Below, piece after piece: positions 8,246-16,218 of a stretch of 64,000 bases of DNA. Each line of letters begins with the position of its first letter. The first letter of the stretch is position 1. Source of the stretch: CAVQMC01 sp963713505. Its GTDB lineage: Bacteria; Bacteroidota; Ignavibacteria; Ignavibacteriales; Ignavibacteriaceae. Location: assembly GCA_963713505.1 (NCBI GenBank), contig CAVQMC010000025.1, positions 124,001-188,000 on the forward strand, written 5' to 3'. The notes beneath the pieces are model-generated. The model ran no database searches. It had not been told where the DNA came from and saw only the letters and a list, made by a program, of their open reading frames with translations. Made by a program: the position numbers and the translations under genes.

Positions 8246-9388
8246 GTGGTTATAGCTGTTCCAAAAGAAATCCTACCAGGTGAAAATAGAGTAGCCTTAG
8301 TTCCGGATGTCGCTTCAAAACTAATTAAAGCAGGTTATGAAATTAAAATTGAAAAAGATGCAGGTTTAAATGCAGGGTTTACTAATGCAAAATACGAATC
8401 TGCGGGAGTTAAAGTTGTTGATAAATTAGAAGATCTTTATTCAGGTGCTGATGTAGTTTTAAAAGTGCAGAAGCCGGCTGAACATCCGGAATTGAAAAAA
8501 CATGAATTGGATCTAATAAAAGAAGGTACATTGCTGATAACTTTTTTATATCCTCTTCATTATCCGGATCTCGCAAAAAAATGCGCTGAAAAAGGAATCA
8601 ATGTTATTTCAATGGATATGATTCCTAGAACAACCCTTGCGCAAAAAATGGATGCTTTAAGTTCTCAAGCTAACATCTCAGGTTATAAAAGTGTTATAAT
8701 GTGCGCAAATGAATTGGGTAAAATTTTTCCGCTTCTTATGACTGCTGCGGGTACAATCTCACCGGCAAGAGTTGTGATTATGGGAGCCGGAGTAGCAGGA
8801 CTTCAAGCTTTAGGAACTGCAAAAAGATTAGGAGCAGTTGTGGAAGTTTCGGATATAAGACCAACCGTTAAAGAAGAAGTTCAAAGTTTGGGCGGAAAGT
8901 TTATTGAAGTAGATACTGATGAAGTAATGCAGGATGAAAGAGGTTATGCTAAACAAGCCTCGGAAGAATTTCTCAAAAAACAAAAAGAATTAATTTTTAA
9001 GCATGTTACTGAAGCTGATATTGTGATTACAACTGCTTTGGTACCAGGTAAAAAAGCACCGATTCTAATTACTGAAGAAATGGTTAAAAATATGAAACCG
9101 GGAAGTGTTTTACTTGATATGGCTACGGAATTCGGCGGAAATTGTGAGGTCAGTGAAAAAGGTAAAACGGTAAAAAAATACGGCGTTACTATTATTGGCG
9201 AACCTAATTTACCGAGCACAGTTCCATACCATGCAAGTGAAATGTATTCTAAAAATATTTTAAATCTTTTACTATATATTGGTAAAGAAGGTAAAGTTGA
9301 ATTGAATCTTGAAGATGAAATTGTTAAAGGTTCATTGATTACGCATAATAAGGAAGTTGTTAATTCAAGAATAAAAGAGTTACTATAA
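8246..9388 (+). CDS. pntAA: NAD(P) transhydrogenase, soluble alpha subunit part 1
   Basis: This is domain I of the proton-translocating transhydrogenase, the NAD(H)-binding subunit related to alanine dehydrogenase. Motifs include VPKEILPGENRVALVP at the N-terminus, the RTTLAQKMDALSSQANI segment and the Rossmann loop GAGVAGLQALGTAKRLGA. I prefer GTG 8246 as start: AGAGGAG lies 8 bases upstream and the protein then begins VIAVPKE as in the family. ATG 8240 and GTG 8222 are in-frame alternatives, but 8240 is too close to the ribosome site. It is followed by the small membrane subunit and pntB in one operon. The enzyme uses the proton gradient to make NADPH from NADH. Confidence 0.92.
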   Translation: MVIAVPKEILPGENRVALVPDVASKLIKAGYEIKIEKDAGLNAGFTNAKYESAGVKVVDKLEDLYSGADVVLKVQKPAEHPELKKHELDLIKEGTLLITFLYPLHYPDLAKKCAEKGINVISMDMIPRTTLAQKMDALSSQANISGYKSVIMCANELGKIFPLLMTAAGTISPARVVIMGAGVAGLQALGTAKRLGAVVEVSDIRPTVKEEVQSLGGKFIEVDTDEVMQDERGYAKQASEEFLKKQKELIFKHVTEADIVITTALVPGKKAPILITEEMVKNMKPGSVLLDMATEFGGNCEVSEKGKTVKKYGVTIIGEPNLPSTVPYHASEMYSKNILNLLLYIGKEGKVELNLEDEIVKGSLITHNKEVVNSRIKELL

Positions 9389-9434
9389 ATTTTAATAAGA
9401 ATTTTATAATTATAAAATAAAAGAGGAATGCCAA

Positions 9435-9720
9435 ATGGAGACTGTCAGTTTTTTAATGCATATATATGTATTTATTTTGGCAATATTTGTAGGTTTTGAA
9501 CTTATTACTAAAGTGCCTCCGACATTGCACACACCTTTAATGTCCGGATCAAATGCTATTTCCGGAATTACAATAGTTGGTGCTTTGCTTAGTGCCGGAA
9601 TGCAGGAATTTACGATCAGTACAATACTCGGACTTAGTAGCAATAATCTTTGCGATGATAAATGTTGTCGGCGGCTTTTTAGTAACCGATAGAATGCTCA
9701 AAATGTTCAAAAAGAAGTGA
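9435..9720 (+). CDS. pntAB: NAD(P) transhydrogenase, membrane alpha subunit part 2 (frame break)
   Basis: This short subunit provides three or so membrane helices: FLMHIYVFILAIFVGFEL, the GSNAISGITIVGAL segment that is a family signature, and a last helix. One extra base near 9638 (ctt-a-gta) breaks the frame. Without it the protein continues as GLVAIIFAMINVVGGFLVTD and ends MLKMFKKK at 9720, giving 94 residues, the normal size. As written, the frame would end at 9692 with an unrelated tail. The gene lies between pntAA and pntB with AGAGGAATG-type ribosome sequence upstream. I regard the break as a sequencing error. Confidence 0.88.
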
Positions 9721-9727
9721 GTAGAAA

Positions 9728-11125
9728 ATGGAGAATATTCAACAAATTATAATTGATATAATTTATTTAATTTCATCTATATTTTTTATTTTCGGAATTA
9801 AAAGTTTAGGCTCGCCTAAAACTGCAAGACGGGGAAATCTTTATGCATCTATCGGTATGCTATTGGCTATTGTGGTTACTTTATTCGATCAGCAGGTTTT
9901 AACTTATGAATGGATAATTATCGGCATAATTGTTGGTTCGGCAATCGGAACGATAATGGCGTTGAAAGTTCAAATGACCGGCATGCCGCAAATGGTTGGA
10001 CTTTTAAATGGTTTCGGCGGCGGAGCTTCTACATTAGTTGCACTTTCCGAATATTATAAAATTAATCCTGCAATTCCTATTAACACTGGAGTTGCAATAG
10101 TTTTAAGTTTATTAATTGGCGGTGTTACTTTCACCGGATCTTTAATTGCTTTTGGTAAACTGCAGGGAATTGTAACTGGAAAAGTGGTTAAATATCCTTT
10201 GCAGCATCCGCTAAATGCACTTCTCGTGCTTTTTGTTTTAGCAGCCGGAGTTGTTGTAATTATAAATCCGGAAATGAATGATCTGACCTTAATTATAACT
10301 TTCGTTTCATTATTGCTTGGTGTTTTATTGGTTCTGCCGATCGGGGGAGCCGATATGCCTGTTGCAATTTCATTATTAAACTCTTACTCGGGTTTAGCAG
10401 GTTCTACTACCGGATTTATTTTACACAACAATGAATTAATTATTGCCGGAGCTTTAGTTGGTGCATCAGGATTAATTCTTACCAATATAATGTGCAAAGG
10501 AATGAACAGGTCACTAATGAATGTACTTCTTGGAGGTTGGTCAACTGCAGGTGCAACACCGGCAGCCGGTGCAGAAGGAACTCAGCCGAAAGGAAATGTA
10601 AAATCTGTTGATGCTGAAGAACTTGCAATGCTTTTTGATTCTGCCAGCAGTGTTATTATTGTTCCGGGTTACGGAATGGCAGTTGCACAAGCTCAGCATG
10701 CCGTAAGAGATTTAATGAATGTTCTTGAGAAAAAAGACATAAATGTTAGATTTGCAATTCACCCTGTTGCCGGAAGAATGCCCGGACATATGAATGTTTT
10801 ATTAGCGGAAGCTAATGTCCCGTATGATAAACTTTATGCTCTTGAAGATATCAATGAAGATTTTTCAAATACTGATATTGCTTTTATTGTCGGTGCAAAT
10901 GATGTTGTAAACCCGGCTGCAAGGCACGACCAAAGCAGTCCGATTTACGGAATGCCGATTTTAAATGTAGATTATGCTAAAACCGTTGTTATAAATAAAA
11001 GATCTATGAATCCGGGTTATGCCGGAATTGAAAATGAATTATTCTTCGGAGATAATTCATTAATGTATTTCGGTGATGCAAAAGATGCTATTACTAAATT
11101 GGTAAATGAAATAAAAGCTTTATAA
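9728..11125 (+). CDS. pntB: NAD(P) transhydrogenase beta subunit
   Basis: This 465-residue protein has about nine membrane helices making the proton channel, then the NADP(H)-binding domain III. Visible signatures are GLLNGFGGGASTLVALSE in the membrane part, GGADMPVAISLLNSYSGLA, and in domain III PGYGMAVAQAQHAV, HPVAGRMPGHMNVLLAEA and GANDVVNPAA. It starts 7 bases after the corrected stop of pntAB, so the three genes form one operon. Length is typical. Located in the inner membrane. Confidence 0.95.
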   Translation: MENIQQIIIDIIYLISSIFFIFGIKSLGSPKTARRGNLYASIGMLLAIVVTLFDQQVLTYEWIIIGIIVGSAIGTIMALKVQMTGMPQMVGLLNGFGGGASTLVALSEYYKINPAIPINTGVAIVLSLLIGGVTFTGSLIAFGKLQGIVTGKVVKYPLQHPLNALLVLFVLAAGVVVIINPEMNDLTLIITFVSLLLGVLLVLPIGGADMPVAISLLNSYSGLAGSTTGFILHNNELIIAGALVGASGLILTNIMCKGMNRSLMNVLLGGWSTAGATPAAGAEGTQPKGNVKSVDAEELAMLFDSASSVIIVPGYGMAVAQAQHAVRDLMNVLEKKDINVRFAIHPVAGRMPGHMNVLLAEANVPYDKLYALEDINEDFSNTDIAFIVGANDVVNPAARHDQSSPIYGMPILNVDYAKTVVINKRSMNPGYAGIENELFFGDNSLMYFGDAKDAITKLVNEIKAL

Positions 11126-11316
11126 AATTTATAGGCTGTTTATTTTTCAAATTTGTTCAGCGAATTCCCATGATAAAATGTTTTAATGGGATAAGATATT
11201 AAATTTTGTTAAATTACTGCTGCAAAATTGAAACTTAATCAGCCTTTTTTGTTCTTAATTATGCACTTTTTGTTATCTTAATTTCTCTTATATTTTTATT
11301 GAAATTATTGGCAAAT

Positions 11317-12033
11317 ATGAAGAAAATAATTTTAATAATTTTTGTCTATAGCGGAATTGCTTTCTGCCAAAACACACCTTATCATTTCGATTTGTTCTCT
11401 TTAATAATTTCAAATAAAACCTTAAAAGTTTACGACTTGGATAGCAACTTAATTTACCAGAAAAAATTTATAAATCCGGTTGATCAAGCAGAAGATTTAG
11501 ATGGTGATGCTGTAAACGAATATTTAGTAACTGATTCTTTTGAAAAAGATAATTATTCTTATTATACAATTTACGTTTTCAATACAATAGATTCTTTTTA
11601 CCTTGCAGATTCAATATTTTCTGGAGTTTTGGAACCGTATCTTTATAGCTCAGAAGATTTAAATTCAACTATTATAGTTACCGGCAACCCTAAATTTGAT
11701 TCATTTAATAAGGATACTTTAAATCCCGTTGTACCGATTAACTGCTGGCAGTTTGAAGATTCAAAAATATATTTAGTAAATGATAAAGTTTATGATCCTT
11801 TTATGAATGAAAATGAAAATATTATGGATTATTTAGATGATTATTTTTCAAATCATAATAATGATTGTATCTCAACGGATTTATTAAAAGCAGATTTATC
11901 ATCTTGTTATGTAAATTATATGCATGCCGGTGAAACTTCCAGTGCAAATCAGTTTCTTTCTAAATATTATAAATGCAATAATGTTGAAAAATTCAAACAA
12001 GAAATTAATCATATTTTGGAGAATGGTTCATGA
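11317..12033 (+). CDS. Exported protein of unknown function
   Basis: I start this gene at ATG 11317 (238 residues), which yields a clean signal peptide MKKIILIIFVYSGIAFCQN. An upstream TTG at 11299 is possible but would spoil it. The rest is rich in Asp, Asn, Ser and Tyr and includes DLDGDAVNEYLVTDS, which looks like an FG-GAP or calcium-type repeat strand, and a conserved-looking Cys pair late in the protein. No family was recognised. The stop overlaps the start of the next small gene (ATGA), so both are co-translated and probably work together. It begins the DUF5103/oxidoreductase gene run. Confidence 0.6.
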   Translation: MKKIILIIFVYSGIAFCQNTPYHFDLFSLIISNKTLKVYDLDSNLIYQKKFINPVDQAEDLDGDAVNEYLVTDSFEKDNYSYYTIYVFNTIDSFYLADSIFSGVLEPYLYSSEDLNSTIIVTGNPKFDSFNKDTLNPVVPINCWQFEDSKIYLVNDKVYDPFMNENENIMDYLDDYFSNHNNDCISTDLLKADLSSCYVNYMHAGETSSANQFLSKYYKCNNVEKFKQEINHILENGS

Positions 12034-12272
12034 AATTTAATTGGGAAAAATTTATTGGAAAAGCATTGAATATTACCATGCATGAAAATTACGGTTTAAC
12101 TTCTGATCCGGCAACTAATTCTCCAATTTATGAAATCGTTTTCAAAACAGGTGTCCTAGTCGGTGCTTTTGATGAGGGATTGCTTTTGGAAGCGGAAAGG
12201 GAAAAACAAATCGTTAAAATATTTGTTCCTTACCAATCTATAAAATGTGCAGAAATTTTTAATCTTAAATAA
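12030..12272 (+). CDS. Small cytoplasmic protein of unknown function
   Basis: This 80-residue protein has no signal peptide. It looks like an all-beta small barrel (IYEIVFKTGVLVGAFDEGLLLEAE ... KIFVPYQSIKCAEIF), vaguely LSm/SH3-like in strand pattern, but I cannot assign a family. Its start overlaps the upstream gene by four bases and the DUF5103 gene follows 11 bases later, so it is part of that operon. Coding status is supported by the overlap and by spacing. Confidence 0.6.
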   Translation: MKFNWEKFIGKALNITMHENYGLTSDPATNSPIYEIVFKTGVLVGAFDEGLLLEAEREKQIVKIFVPYQSIKCAEIFNLK

Positions 12273-12283
12273 TTGGGGCAGTT

Positions 12284-13531
12284 TTGCTTAAAAATATTAT
12301 TCTTTTCACTGCAGTACTTTTCTTATCTTTATTTTTTAGTAAAGAAATAAACGCTCAAAATTTAACAATAAAAAGTTTGAAAGTTTATTCCGGAGATGAT
12401 CAGACAGCATTTCCTATAATTTTACCAAACGGGGAGGGTCCAAAAGATATCACCATCGAATTTGATATTCAATCACAGAATATTCCGAATTTGAAAATTG
12501 TCTTTAAATATTGTGATCAAAATTGGAATCCAACCAATAATATATTTTTATTGAATACAGGAAATGATGTCTCTAATAACTTAGAATTTGAAAAGCTACC
12601 AACTTTAGTTCAGGATGCTGATTATCATTTCAGCGGAAAGTTTCCTAATAGCCGGAAAGGAGTTTCATTTCCTTTTTCCGGTAAATGGAAATTTTTTATC
12701 ACGGATTTTTATGATACATCAAAAGTTTTTGCTTCCGGAAAATTCTTTGTTGTTTATAATGAAGTCCCTTTAAATGTAACAAAGAAAAACGAACAATTGG
12801 AAGATAAAACTTACTTTCCGAAAGATCTTGCAAATATTTTTAATATAACAACTGAATTTAATCTGCCGCAACAAATGTATCCTGATTATGTGGACCATGT
12901 TGAAATAATTGAAAATCACAAAATTGATTTTCCAATTATTGTTGATAGAAAATTCAACTCAAATACCCGTCAGTATTATTGGGATGCAAATAGAAATTTC
13001 CGATTTACTGCTAGAGATATCAGACCGGGAAACGAATACCGCCAGGTTGATTTGAGAAATTATAATAAATATAATTCTAAAAATGTACAGGCTCAATTTA
13101 ACGGAATTGAATATTCGCGCTTTTTCAAAGAAGGTCCTCCGGATTTAAACGGCGGATCAATTTTACTTAATTACAAAGATAAAAATGCTGATTATTTAAA
13201 TGTTACTTTTTCAATTAGAATTCCATCAGAGGTTAGCGGCGATGTTTTTTTGACCGGCGCTTTTAATAATTGGGAATTATCTAAATCGTATAGAATGGAA
13301 AACCGCGGCGGAGTTTACAAATTGACTATTCCTTTAAAAAGAGGAATTTATGATTATCAATATGTTCTTGCAGATTTTATAAATAACAAAATTGAAAATG
13401 CCGATTGGTATGTTTTGGAAGGCAACAGCTGGGAAACTTCCAATGTTTATGAGGTCTTTTTATATTATAAAGATCCCAACTACGGCGGCTACGATAAAAT
13501 AATTGGGTATCAAAAAATAATTACAAAATAA
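12284..13531 (+). CDS. DUF5103 protein, T9SS plug-like
   Basis: This is a 415-residue exported protein with signal peptide (1-24, ending INAQN). The N-terminal and central part matches DUF5103 as I know it (LKVYSGDDQTAFPII, FKYCDQNWNPTN, YYWDANRNFRF). The C-terminus (about 325-375, VFLTGAFNNWELS ... GIYDYQYVL) is an early-set domain like CBM48/glycogen-binding folds. In Bacteroidetes, a DUF5103-type protein plugs the SprA translocon of T9SS on the periplasmic side, which fits the two T9SS cargo proteins in this window. TTG 12284 is the start. It is followed 3 bases later by an oxidoreductase gene. Confidence 0.78.
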   Translation: MLKNIILFTAVLFLSLFFSKEINAQNLTIKSLKVYSGDDQTAFPIILPNGEGPKDITIEFDIQSQNIPNLKIVFKYCDQNWNPTNNIFLLNTGNDVSNNLEFEKLPTLVQDADYHFSGKFPNSRKGVSFPFSGKWKFFITDFYDTSKVFASGKFFVVYNEVPLNVTKKNEQLEDKTYFPKDLANIFNITTEFNLPQQMYPDYVDHVEIIENHKIDFPIIVDRKFNSNTRQYYWDANRNFRFTARDIRPGNEYRQVDLRNYNKYNSKNVQAQFNGIEYSRFFKEGPPDLNGGSILLNYKDKNADYLNVTFSIRIPSEVSGDVFLTGAFNNWELSKSYRMENRGGVYKLTIPLKRGIYDYQYVLADFINNKIENADWYVLEGNSWETSNVYEVFLYYKDPNYGGYDKIIGYQKIITK

Positions 13532-13534
13532 ATT

Positions 13535-14527
13535 ATGAATAAATTAAAAATCGGAGTAATCGGAACTGGCCATTTAGGCAAACTTCACATTAAAATGTTT
13601 AAGCAGATAGAAAAATGCGAATTGGTAGGAATATATGATTCAAACGAAAATCAATTAAAACATGCTGTTGAAGAATACGATGTAAAATCATTTGATAATA
13701 TTGAAAAATTATTAAATGAAATTGATGCTGTTTCTATTGCAGCAACTACAAGTGCACATTATGATTTAGCAAAAACTTGTCTAACAGCAGGCAAACATGT
13801 TTTTATTGAAAAACCAATAACTGCTACAATTCCGCAGGCAGAAGAAATAGTAAAACTCGCTGATAAAAATAATTTGAATTTGCAGGTAGGCCATATTGAA
13901 AGATTTAACCCTGCTTTAATATCACTTGAAAAATTTATAATTGAACCGATGTTTATTCAAACCGATAGACTCGCCCAATTTAATCCGCGCGGAACTGATG
14001 TGGCTGTTGTTTTGGATTTAATGATTCATGATATCGATATTATTTTAAGTTTGGTTAAAAGTGAAGTTAAAAATGTCGATGCAAGCGGTGTTGCTGTTGT
14101 TTCAGATACTTTGGATATAGCAAATGCAAGAATTCAGTTTGAAAACGGAGCAGTTGCAAATGTTACTGCAAGCAGAATTTCTCAAAAGAAAATGAGAAAA
14201 ATGAGAATATTTCAAAGAGATAATTATATTGCATTGGATTTTATAACCGGAGTTTCGGAAGTTTTTAGATTAGTGCCTTTGGATAAAGATGTTGATTCGT
14301 CTTTAATTTCTTTTGGAGAAATCGGTACAGGAGATAAAAAGAAAAGAGTTGTATACGAACAGCCGGTTATAAAAGAAATTAATGCACTAAATTATGAACT
14401 TTCTCTTTTTGTAGATTCGGTTTTAAATAAAGTTAGACCTGTTGTTTCCGGAATTGATGGTTTGAAAGCATTAAGAGTAGCTGAACAAATAATTAAAAGC
14501 ATTGAAAATTCAAACAGTAAAAAATAA
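13535..14527 (+). CDS. Gfo/Idh/MocA-family NAD(P)-dependent oxidoreductase
   Basis: This is a 330-residue sugar dehydrogenase-type enzyme. The N-terminal Rossmann fold begins KIGVIGTGHLGKLHIKMF, followed by the EKP motif (HVFIEKPIT) with its catalytic lysine and GHIERFNPAL. The C-terminal domain has the DLMIHDIDIIL motif. The combination of GHIERFNP and MIHDIDI resembles UDP-N-acetylglucosamine 3-dehydrogenases (GnnA) used for lipid A amino-sugar synthesis, and lptD lies 1.7 kb downstream, but no partner aminotransferase is next to it. Substrate is therefore left open. It sits tightly between the DUF5103 gene and a lipoprotein gene (3-base gaps each side). Confidence 0.85.
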   Translation: MNKLKIGVIGTGHLGKLHIKMFKQIEKCELVGIYDSNENQLKHAVEEYDVKSFDNIEKLLNEIDAVSIAATTSAHYDLAKTCLTAGKHVFIEKPITATIPQAEEIVKLADKNNLNLQVGHIERFNPALISLEKFIIEPMFIQTDRLAQFNPRGTDVAVVLDLMIHDIDIILSLVKSEVKNVDASGVAVVSDTLDIANARIQFENGAVANVTASRISQKKMRKMRIFQRDNYIALDFITGVSEVFRLVPLDKDVDSSLISFGEIGTGDKKKRVVYEQPVIKEINALNYELSLFVDSVLNKVRPVVSGIDGLKALRVAEQIIKSIENSNSKK

Positions 14528-14530
14528 AAT

Positions 14531-15139
14531 ATGAAAAAAACATTATTAGTCTTTATAGCTTTAATTGTTTTATCTAATTTAAATTGCAGTGTTTATAATA
14601 CTATTGTAAATGTTTCCAGACTTAAATTTAAATTAGGCAAAGTAGATAACTTTTTATTAAATGGAGTTTCCATTGCAGACAAAAAGAAATTTGAAGACTT
14701 TAGTCCTATAGAATTATTAAAAATATCCTCAGCAATTGCCAAAGGTGAATTGCCTGTTTCTTTTACATTAAATGTTGATGCCGTAAATCCCAACGACGGA
14801 ACCGGCGGTTATCCAAGAACTAATATTACTTTAAAGTCTTTTCCCTGGAGACTGCTTATAGATAATAAGGAAACTATAAGCGGAAATATTCAAAATGAAT
14901 TGTCTGTTCCAGGAACGGGGGAAACAACTGTAATTCCGCTCGGAATAAATTTAGATTTAATAAAATTCTTCAAAGATAAAGATCTAAATTCTATTGTAAA
15001 TTTAGCATTAAATCTCGGAGGCTACGGTGGTTCATCTTCAAATCTGGCACTATTGGCAAAACCCGTTCTTTCATCACCATTAGGTAATATTACTTATCCC
15101 GAAGAACTAAAAATTGTAAATATTCAGTATACTAAATAG
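14531..15139 (+). CDS. LEA14/WHy-like lipoprotein
   Basis: This is a 202-residue protein with a lipoprotein signal peptide ending at LSNLNC, so Cys20 is the likely lipidated residue. The body looks like a late-embryogenesis-abundant type 2 (WHy) beta domain: VSFTLNVDAVNPN, then FPWRLLIDNKETISGNI and PLGINLDLIKFF, the common order in that family. Bacterial members are outer-membrane or periplasmic and of unknown role. It is the last gene in the run that starts at 11317. The family call is moderate, the lipoprotein call strong. Confidence 0.65.
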   Translation: MKKTLLVFIALIVLSNLNCSVYNTIVNVSRLKFKLGKVDNFLLNGVSIADKKKFEDFSPIELLKISSAIAKGELPVSFTLNVDAVNPNDGTGGYPRTNITLKSFPWRLLIDNKETISGNIQNELSVPGTGETTVIPLGINLDLIKFFKDKDLNSIVNLALNLGGYGGSSSNLALLAKPVLSSPLGNITYPEELKIVNIQYTK

Positions 15140-15249
15140 TTTCAAATTAACAATAAAAAGCTTAATTCCATTCATTTTAGGTTTAATTAAACCTTCTTTT
15201 ATATTAAATTCACACATATAAAATTATTTTAATAATACGGCGGAATATC

Positions 15250-16212
15250 ATGGCCAAATCAAAAAAATATGTAATTGGTGTTGATCTTGGAGGTACTAAT
15301 ATAAAAATTGGAATCGTATCTCCTGAAGGTAAAATTATAAAGAAAACTTCTAGAAAAACCCAAGCTGAAAACGGACCGAAAGCAGTTGTAAAAAATATTA
15401 TCGAAGGCATTAAGGAAATAACAGATAATAAGAAATATCCCATTAAAGCAATTGGAATTGGTTCTCCAGGAGTTGTAAATATTAAAAAAGGTACTGTTGA
15501 AAATCCTCCGAATTTTCCGGAGTGGGGAGTTGTAAACTTAGAGAAAAAAATTAGTAAAGCTTTTAATCTTAAAGTTCATGTTGAAAACGATGCTAATGTC
15601 GCTGCAATCGGAGAAATGATATTTGGAGCAGGGAAAAAATTGGATTCGTTTATAATGGTAACTTTAGGAACCGGTGTGGGAGGCGGCATTATTATAAACA
15701 AAAAAATATTTCATGGTGAATTCGGAGCTGCCGGGGAAATCGGTCATGTTACAATTGATTATAAAGGTCCGCAATGTAAATGCGGTTCATACGGTTGTAT
15801 AGAAACTTATGTTGGAAATCATTATTTAATAAAAAGAATTAAAGTCGAATTAGTAAACCATCGTAAATCCAAAATTTGGAGTTTAATTAATAATGATATT
15901 GAAAATTTGAATCCTAAAATAATTCAGCAGGCGGCGGAAGATGGAGACGATTATGCTAAATCTATTATTAAAGATATGGGACTTCATTTAGGTGCGGCTT
16001 TTGCTTCTGTCAGTAATCTTTTGGATATAAGCACTTACATTATAGGCGGCGGAGTTGCCGGATTCGGAAAACCGCTTTTTGATGCAATACATGAATCTCT
16101 TGAATCCAGAGTTCTTAAATCAATAAAAAACAGAGTTAAAGTTAAACCGGCAAAATTAAAAAATGATGCGGGGATTAAAGGAGCTTCTGCATTAGTATTT
16201 TATAAATCCTAA
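15250..16212 (+). CDS. ROK-family sugar kinase (glucokinase-like)
   Basis: This 320-residue kinase carries the ATP-phosphate loop GVDLGGTNIKIG, the catalytic-base region VHVENDANVAAIGE, a TLGTGVGGGIIIN loop, and the ROK zinc motif CKCGSYGCIETYVG. No helix-turn-helix is present, so it is a kinase and not a repressor. ROK glucokinases phosphorylate glucose, mannose or N-acetyl amino sugars at position 6. The gene stands alone between the lipoprotein and lptD. Substrate specificity is not determinable here. Confidence 0.9.
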   Translation: MAKSKKYVIGVDLGGTNIKIGIVSPEGKIIKKTSRKTQAENGPKAVVKNIIEGIKEITDNKKYPIKAIGIGSPGVVNIKKGTVENPPNFPEWGVVNLEKKISKAFNLKVHVENDANVAAIGEMIFGAGKKLDSFIMVTLGTGVGGGIIINKKIFHGEFGAAGEIGHVTIDYKGPQCKCGSYGCIETYVGNHYLIKRIKVELVNHRKSKIWSLINNDIENLNPKIIQQAAEDGDDYAKSIIKDMGLHLGAAFASVSNLLDISTYIIGGGVAGFGKPLFDAIHESLESRVLKSIKNRVKVKPAKLKNDAGIKGASALVFYKS

Positions 16213-16218
16213 TTTAAA

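Noticed and set aside
9435..9720. Programmed frameshift in pntAB
   Set aside because: No slippery heptamer or downstream pairing structure is evident, and the same kind of break occurs in many unrelated genes.
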